DNA of 64,000 nucleotides, from positions 5,949,071 through 6,013,070 of the forward strand of contig NZ_RRCN01000001.1 in the NCBI RefSeq assembly GCF_003863965.1, read 5' to 3'. The notes beneath the pieces were generated by a model that saw nothing but the letters and a program-made list of their open reading frames with translations, did no database searches and had not been told where the DNA came from. The DNA comes from Paenibacillus oralis (lineage in GTDB: Bacteria; Bacillota; Bacilli; Paenibacillales; Paenibacillaceae). The translations under genes and the position numbers were made by a program. Shown here in pieces: positions 59,846-64,000 of the stretch (the stretch's first letter is position 1; each line of letters opens with the position of its first letter).

Positions 59846-61315
59846 ATGAAAAAAGTATTTTACAAACCGCAAGACGGATGGGTCGGCGATGTGATCCCGT
59901 TCTATGACCATGGAGAGTACAAACTCTATTATCTCCATGACCAAAGAGCCGGCGGCGATTATGGGAACCATACAACGTGGAACCTGATCACCACCAAAAA
60001 CGGCCTGGATTTTGAGGATCACGGCGTGGCTTTGCCAAACGGCGGCGAAACCGAACCCGACCGCAACGCCTATACCGGTTCCGTAATCAAGGACCAAAAC
60101 GGCATGTATCACCTTTTCTACACCGGGCATAATCCCAACCCCGAATTTTGTGTGAACGGTAAGCCCTTGCAAGTTGTATTAAAGGCCACCGGAACCGACG
60201 GAATCCATTGGACCAAGGATGCAAATTTCAAGCTTTATGGAGACGGCCTGATTTATGAGAAATTCGATTGGCGCGATCCGTTCGTGTTTTTCAACGAAGA
60301 ACGGCAAGAGTACTGGATGCTGGTCACCTCAAGGCTGATGAATTCCTCAGAAAAGAAAGGCGGGTGCATTGCCCTCCTCACTTCCGGCGATCTCGCGCAC
60401 TGGCAATACCGGGAGCCGTTTTACAGTCCGGACAAGTACATTACTTTGGAATGTCCCGATTATTTTCAAATGGGAGACTGGCATTACCTGGTCTACTCGA
60501 CGTTCAGCGAAAAGTTCGTAACGCATTACAAAAAAAGCAAAACCATCGAGGGCGTGTACACTTCCCCGATCCCGGACACCTTTGACGGCAGAGGATTTTA
60601 CGCGGCGAAAACGGCCTCGGACGGCCGGCAAAGATACGCTTTCGGCTGGGTGCCTTCCAAGCGGGGGGCAAACGATTACGGCGATTGGGAATGGGCCGGT
60701 ACCCTGGTTGTGCATGAGGTTTATCAAAGCGATAACGGCGATTTGCTGGTGAGGATGCCGCAAGCGATCTATGAGCATTTTAATAGCGAGACGGACATCG
60801 TTCCTGAAGCGGAGAAAAACTGCCGCCATGCCGAAAGCCAAAGCGGCTTTGAACTGGAATCTCCCGACGGGCTGGCTTACCGCGTTTTTAATGAACTGCC
60901 CTCCCAAGTCCTGATCGAAGCCGAGTTTACGGACTGGAAAGAAGCGAAAGACTTCGGCATCGCGCTGCGCACCGACAAAGCGCTGGACACGGGTTATTTC
61001 ATTAAATTCGATCCGTTCCATAACCGGATCGCCTTCGATATGTGGCCGCGAACCGAACCCGGTTTCTTTCAATGGCAAATTGCCGGCGATAAACCGCAAA
61101 TGATTGAATTGGAGCGTCCATTCCGCTTCGCGGAGCACAACCGGATCAGCATCAAGCTGATTTTGGAGGACGATATTTTGTGCCTTTACGTCAACGGCAT
61201 GGTCGCGATGACCACACGGATCTACAACTTCAAAACCGGACATCTCGGTTTTTTCGCGAACGAAGGCGCGGTTAAAGTTCAAAACGTTAGGCTCAAGACC
61301 AAAATCAGTGCTTGA
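59846..61315 (+). CDS. GH32 family fructan/sucrose hydrolase (beta-fructofuranosidase type)
   Basis: A 489-residue enzyme with a five-bladed propeller. The nucleophile region is DGWVGDVIPFY (Asp near 15), the RDP motif is in KFDWRDPFVFF, and the acid/base Glu in TLECPDYFQ; these three define GH32. The C-terminal ~160 residues are a beta-sandwich. No signal peptide, so it acts in the cytosol on imported fructosides; it could be levanase-like, inulinase-like or sucrose-specific. The last four codons and stop lie inside the MITE-like element's terminal repeat. It diverges from fructokinase. ATG 59846 follows TGGAGATGACAAG. Confidence 0.9.
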   Translation: MKKVFYKPQDGWVGDVIPFYDHGEYKLYYLHDQRAGGDYGNHTTWNLITTKNGLDFEDHGVALPNGGETEPDRNAYTGSVIKDQNGMYHLFYTGHNPNPEFCVNGKPLQVVLKATGTDGIHWTKDANFKLYGDGLIYEKFDWRDPFVFFNEERQEYWMLVTSRLMNSSEKKGGCIALLTSGDLAHWQYREPFYSPDKYITLECPDYFQMGDWHYLVYSTFSEKFVTHYKKSKTIEGVYTSPIPDTFDGRGFYAAKTASDGRQRYAFGWVPSKRGANDYGDWEWAGTLVVHEVYQSDNGDLLVRMPQAIYEHFNSETDIVPEAEKNCRHAESQSGFELESPDGLAYRVFNELPSQVLIEAEFTDWKEAKDFGIALRTDKALDTGYFIKFDPFHNRIAFDMWPRTEPGFFQWQIAGDKPQMIELERPFRFAEHNRISIKLILEDDILCLYVNGMVAMTTRIYNFKTGHLGFFANEGAVKVQNVRLKTKISA

Positions 61316-61502
61316 CAAAATAAATGATGACGGATAAAGGGGGGTGTTGTCTCTCCAAACCACTTTGCACGATCATCCCTTTGGTTCAGGAAGTCAAGTT
61401 ACCTGGTCAAACGGGATAATCGTGCAAAGCCTCCGGATAGCGAGTCTCGCTCCAGGCCACGGTCTGTTGCCGGCTTGACTGTCAAGCACTGATGATTAGG
61501 TT
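61305..61502 (-). repeat. MITE-like element with 13-bp terminal inverted repeats (copy 2)
   Basis: TCAGTGCTTGACA (61305-61317) and its inverse (61490-61502) bound 198 bp. It is the reverse complement of the 188-bp element at 41953-42140, with high identity along most of the length. The left terminal repeat spans the stop codon of the GH32 gene. It lies between GH32 and the lipoprotein gene. Confidence 0.78.
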
Positions 61503-61532
61503 GAACCAAATTAAAAATGGAGGGGTATTAAA

Positions 61533-62882
61533 ATGGCAAGTAGCAGAAACAGGTTAAAGGTCTTCTCTCTTATCGTCATCTCCGCATTGCTTGCAACCGC
61601 TCTCGCCGGCTGCGGCGGCTCGGCGGGCAAAAACGCCGGGAGCGCCGCGCAGAATCAGGGGAATTCATCCGAGGCGGCCTCAGGCAAAACGATTACCTGG
61701 CTGACGGCCCGGCCGGAGAACGGGGCGATCATTCAAACCGTTCGGGAGCTGGCGGACCGCTATGCGGAAGATCATCCCGGGTTCAAACTGGATATTCAAG
61801 TGACGGCGGACAGACCTTCCTATCTGACCAAGCTGAGAACGCTCATCGCGTCCGGTGAAGTACCGGAATTTATCGATACGGACGCCGATCCGTACGCTCA
61901 GGAACTGGCGGATGCCGGCATGCTGGTCGACATGAAGCAGTTTTTGGAGGAGCAAGGCTTGTACGATCAGTTCTACGAACCGGCGCTGAAATACCAGGAG
62001 CTGCCCGACGGACGTCTGTACCTTCTCCCCTTGGAATACCATCTGGAGATGACTTGGTACAACAAGAAAATTTTCGCGGAAAATAACCTGACCGTGCCAA
62101 AAACGATCGACGATATGCTCGCGGCCAGCAAGGCGCTTAAAGACAAAGGCATTACCCCGATCGCCGTGGACGGCGTCGATGTCTGGCCTGTACTGCGCTA
62201 TGCGGCGATGATTCCGTTCCGCGCCACCGGAAACGAATTTGCCCGGAATCTGAGCCAGGGCAAGGCCAAAATGAGCGACGAAACCGGCATGCAAGCGGCG
62301 AATTTCGTCGCCAATATCGGCCAATACTTCCAACAAGGGTTCGCCACAACGGATTACACGACGGCCAAAAACATGTTCCTTAACGGCGAAGCAGCTATGT
62401 ACCGGATGGGCACTTGGGAAATTCCGTCCTTCGTGGACGAAAATCTGCCGGATAACATGAAAGGGAATGTTGATTATTTCTATCTGCCGACCATGGCAGG
62501 CGCCAAAACGCCGGATAACGAGTATTTCGGAAACAGCGGCATCGGCCTGGCCGCCACGGCCAGCAAGTTCGACGGGACCGCCAAGGATTTCCTGAGTTAC
62601 GTCTTGAAAAATTACAGCGACGTTTACGTGGCTAAACAGCAAATGTCTCCGCTCAAATTTACGATTGAAGACGAGTCCAAGTTCTCCGAACTGTTCCTGC
62701 GCATCAAAAAGGATATGGACAACTACGGTTCGGAATTTGCCAAACCTTGGGATACGCTGCTGGACGCCAACACGAACTCCGTCATGAGCGATTTGATCAT
62801 GAAATTGGCCATGGGAGCCATGACGCCGGAGGAGTTCGCCAAACAAGTCGACGACACCATCGCCCAAAACGCCGGCAACTAG
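61533..62882 (+). CDS. Sugar ABC transporter substrate-binding lipoprotein
   Basis: A 449-residue family 1 binding protein with a lipobox (ALAGC, Cys at 27), a Gly/Ser/Asn-rich linker and TITWLTARPENGAIIQTVRELADRYAEDHPGFKLDI. MYRMGTWEIPSFVDENLPDN and NSGIGLAATASKFDGTAKDFLSYVL follow. It starts a rightward set with two permeases. A fructo-oligosaccharide is the probable ligand, from the adjoining GH32 gene. ATG 61533 follows GGAGGGG. Confidence 0.9.
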   Translation: MASSRNRLKVFSLIVISALLATALAGCGGSAGKNAGSAAQNQGNSSEAASGKTITWLTARPENGAIIQTVRELADRYAEDHPGFKLDIQVTADRPSYLTKLRTLIASGEVPEFIDTDADPYAQELADAGMLVDMKQFLEEQGLYDQFYEPALKYQELPDGRLYLLPLEYHLEMTWYNKKIFAENNLTVPKTIDDMLAASKALKDKGITPIAVDGVDVWPVLRYAAMIPFRATGNEFARNLSQGKAKMSDETGMQAANFVANIGQYFQQGFATTDYTTAKNMFLNGEAAMYRMGTWEIPSFVDENLPDNMKGNVDYFYLPTMAGAKTPDNEYFGNSGIGLAATASKFDGTAKDFLSYVLKNYSDVYVAKQQMSPLKFTIEDESKFSELFLRIKKDMDNYGSEFAKPWDTLLDANTNSVMSDLIMKLAMGAMTPEEFAKQVDDTIAQNAGN

Positions 62883-62984
62883 ACGCCTGCGTTCAGACAA
62901 ACTGCCCCCGCCCGGTCCGCCCAAGGTCCGGGTGGGCAACTTTCACCCTAAGTTTGTCAATCTGAATCAATGGAGAGATTCCAC

Positions 62985-63860
62985 ATGAATGTACTCAAAG
63001 ACAAGAAGGCTTGGCTCGTATTTATCACGCCCGCCCTGCTGTTTTATTTGGGAACCGTCTTTGTCCCGATCATTCAGTCGCTGAACTACGGGTTTCAAGA
63101 TTGGAACGGAATCAAGGACGCCAAATATATTGGGCTGGGCAATTATATCAAGATGTTCCATGACCCTTACTTCTGGAATTCCGTGCAAAACAACCTGGTG
63201 TATGTCGTGATCGTCGTACTGATGCAAGTGTTCATCGGGCTGTTTTTCGCGCTATTGCTCTCTTACGTCCAAAAAGGAGCCGGCATTTTCAGAACGTTGT
63301 ATTATTTACCGGCCGTTGTGGTCACCGTCGCCATCGCCCAGATGTTCCGGAACTTCTATTCCCTGCAGCCGCTGGGCCTGCTCAACATGTTCCTGGGATG
63401 GATCGGCCTCGGCCATCTGCAAAACGCCTGGTTATCCGATCCGCACACCGCGCTGATCGCCGTATCCATTCCCGAAGGCTGGCGTTTTACGGGGATGTAC
63501 ATGGTCATCTTTTACGCGGCGCTGATCGCGATTCCGAAAGAAGTCGAGGAGGCCGCCACCATCGATGGCGTGAACGGCTGGCAATTGATCCGTTATATCA
63601 AATTGCCGAGCATCAAGCATGTGCTGAGCCTGGCCCTCATCATGTGCACCACCGGGGCGCTGCGGGGTTTCGATATCCCGTATATCATCGGTGTCCCGGG
63701 TTCGACAACCGAACTGGTCACAACTTATATGTACAAAAAAGCATTCTCCACCATCCAATACGGTTACGGCAGCGCGATCGCCGTATTTATCGTCATCGAA
63801 AGCCTGCTTGCCGTCCTGATCATCCGGGCCATATTTAACTCCAGGAAAGGAGAAGCGTAA
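62985..63860 (+). CDS. Carbohydrate ABC transporter permease (MalF type)
   Basis: A 291-residue permease with six helices and the EAA loop (KEVEEAATIDGVNGWQLIRYIKLPS). ATG 62985 is used because GGAGAG sits just before it; the frame opens five codons earlier. A GC-rich hairpin lies in the 100-bp gap after the lipoprotein gene (GCCCGG / CCGGGTGGGC, ~62906-62939), of the type that sets unequal expression within ABC operons. Confidence 0.9.
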   Translation: MNVLKDKKAWLVFITPALLFYLGTVFVPIIQSLNYGFQDWNGIKDAKYIGLGNYIKMFHDPYFWNSVQNNLVYVVIVVLMQVFIGLFFALLLSYVQKGAGIFRTLYYLPAVVVTVAIAQMFRNFYSLQPLGLLNMFLGWIGLGHLQNAWLSDPHTALIAVSIPEGWRFTGMYMVIFYAALIAIPKEVEEAATIDGVNGWQLIRYIKLPSIKHVLSLALIMCTTGALRGFDIPYIIGVPGSTTELVTTYMYKKAFSTIQYGYGSAIAVFIVIESLLAVLIIRAIFNSRKGEA

Positions 63861-63863
63861 CCC

Positions 63864-64000
63864 ATGAAATCCAAAAAAACGGCTTTGTCCTTCCTGCTGT
63901 ATTTTATTGTGATCGCAATCCTGATCGTGCAAATCTATCCGGTGGTCTGGCTGATGTTGTCCAGCTTCAAATCGAGCATCGAATTGACGACAAAGCCGTT
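63864..64000 (+). CDS. Carbohydrate ABC transporter permease (MalG type), 5' part
   Basis: The first 45 codons are inside the window (MKSKKTALSFLLYFIVIAIL, then QIYPVVWLMLSSFKSSIELTTKP). The pattern of one long N-terminal helix followed by SSFKSSIELTT is typical of MalG-type permeases. It starts three bases after the stop of the first permease, with AGGAG inside that gene's end. Confidence 0.85.
   Translation, partial: MKSKKTALSFLLYFIVIAILIVQIYPVVWLMLSSFKSSIELTTKP

Overview
The window looks like a chromosomal stretch of a Paenibacillus-type Gram-positive (Bacillota). The grounds are family content, not a database match: an SLH-anchored exoenzyme, YesM/YesN-type two-component pairs beside CUT1 sugar ABC transporters, a complete BceRSAB-type module, and copper-amine-oxidase 'stalk' and MmyB-type proteins. 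No rRNA, tRNA or CRISPR array was seen.

Region 1 (1-13.5 kb) is strongly AT-rich, all genes run leftward, and it reads as a defence/genomic island. In transcription order it has a tyrosine-recombinase-fold protein lacking the catalytic residues, a GajA/GajB (Gabija) pair, an unrecognised 348-aa protein, a 4-TM protein, a decayed HNH endonuclease, a 647-aa protein with a C-terminal HEPN-like Rx4H motif, and a KAP-family P-loop NTPase that runs off the left edge. A 33-bp direct repeat (30/33 identical) lies at 2678 and 13482, bracketing everything from the HEPN protein to the recombinase. It may be a pair of attachment sites.

Region 2 (13.6-25.4 kb) starts with a DUF6809 gene and a tandemly duplicated XRE regulator with an 18-bp-arm operator. 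A leftward sugar ABC/two-component cluster follows (permeases, kinase, regulator, lipoprotein), with a divergent heparinase II/III-like lyase and KdgF-like cupin. Together they suggest uptake and breakdown of a uronate-containing polysaccharide.

Region 3 (25.4-36.3 kb) is a mosaic. It holds redox enzymes (AzoR, four SDR or NmrA-type proteins, one MDR reductase), three TetR-type regulators and an ABC export pair. Between them are at least five gene fragments, two of which are relics of genes still present elsewhere in the window.

Region 4 (36.3-50 kb) carries an SLH-anchored metallophosphoesterase, a stalk-domain protein, an MFS drug exporter, the bceRSAB-like peptide-antibiotic sensing/detoxification module, an ankyrin lipoprotein, an aldo/keto reductase with a non-canonical start, and an MmyB-type regulator.

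Region 5 (50.6-64 kb) appears to be a fructan-utilisation locus. GH172 (DUF2961), an ABC transporter with its two-component system and a ROK fructokinase run leftward. A GH32 enzyme and a second ABC transporter run rightward from a shared LacI/CcpA-type control region. Three families of short intergenic repeats (at 16.6/55.2, 20.2/50.3 and 42.0/61.4 kb) are scattered between these clusters.
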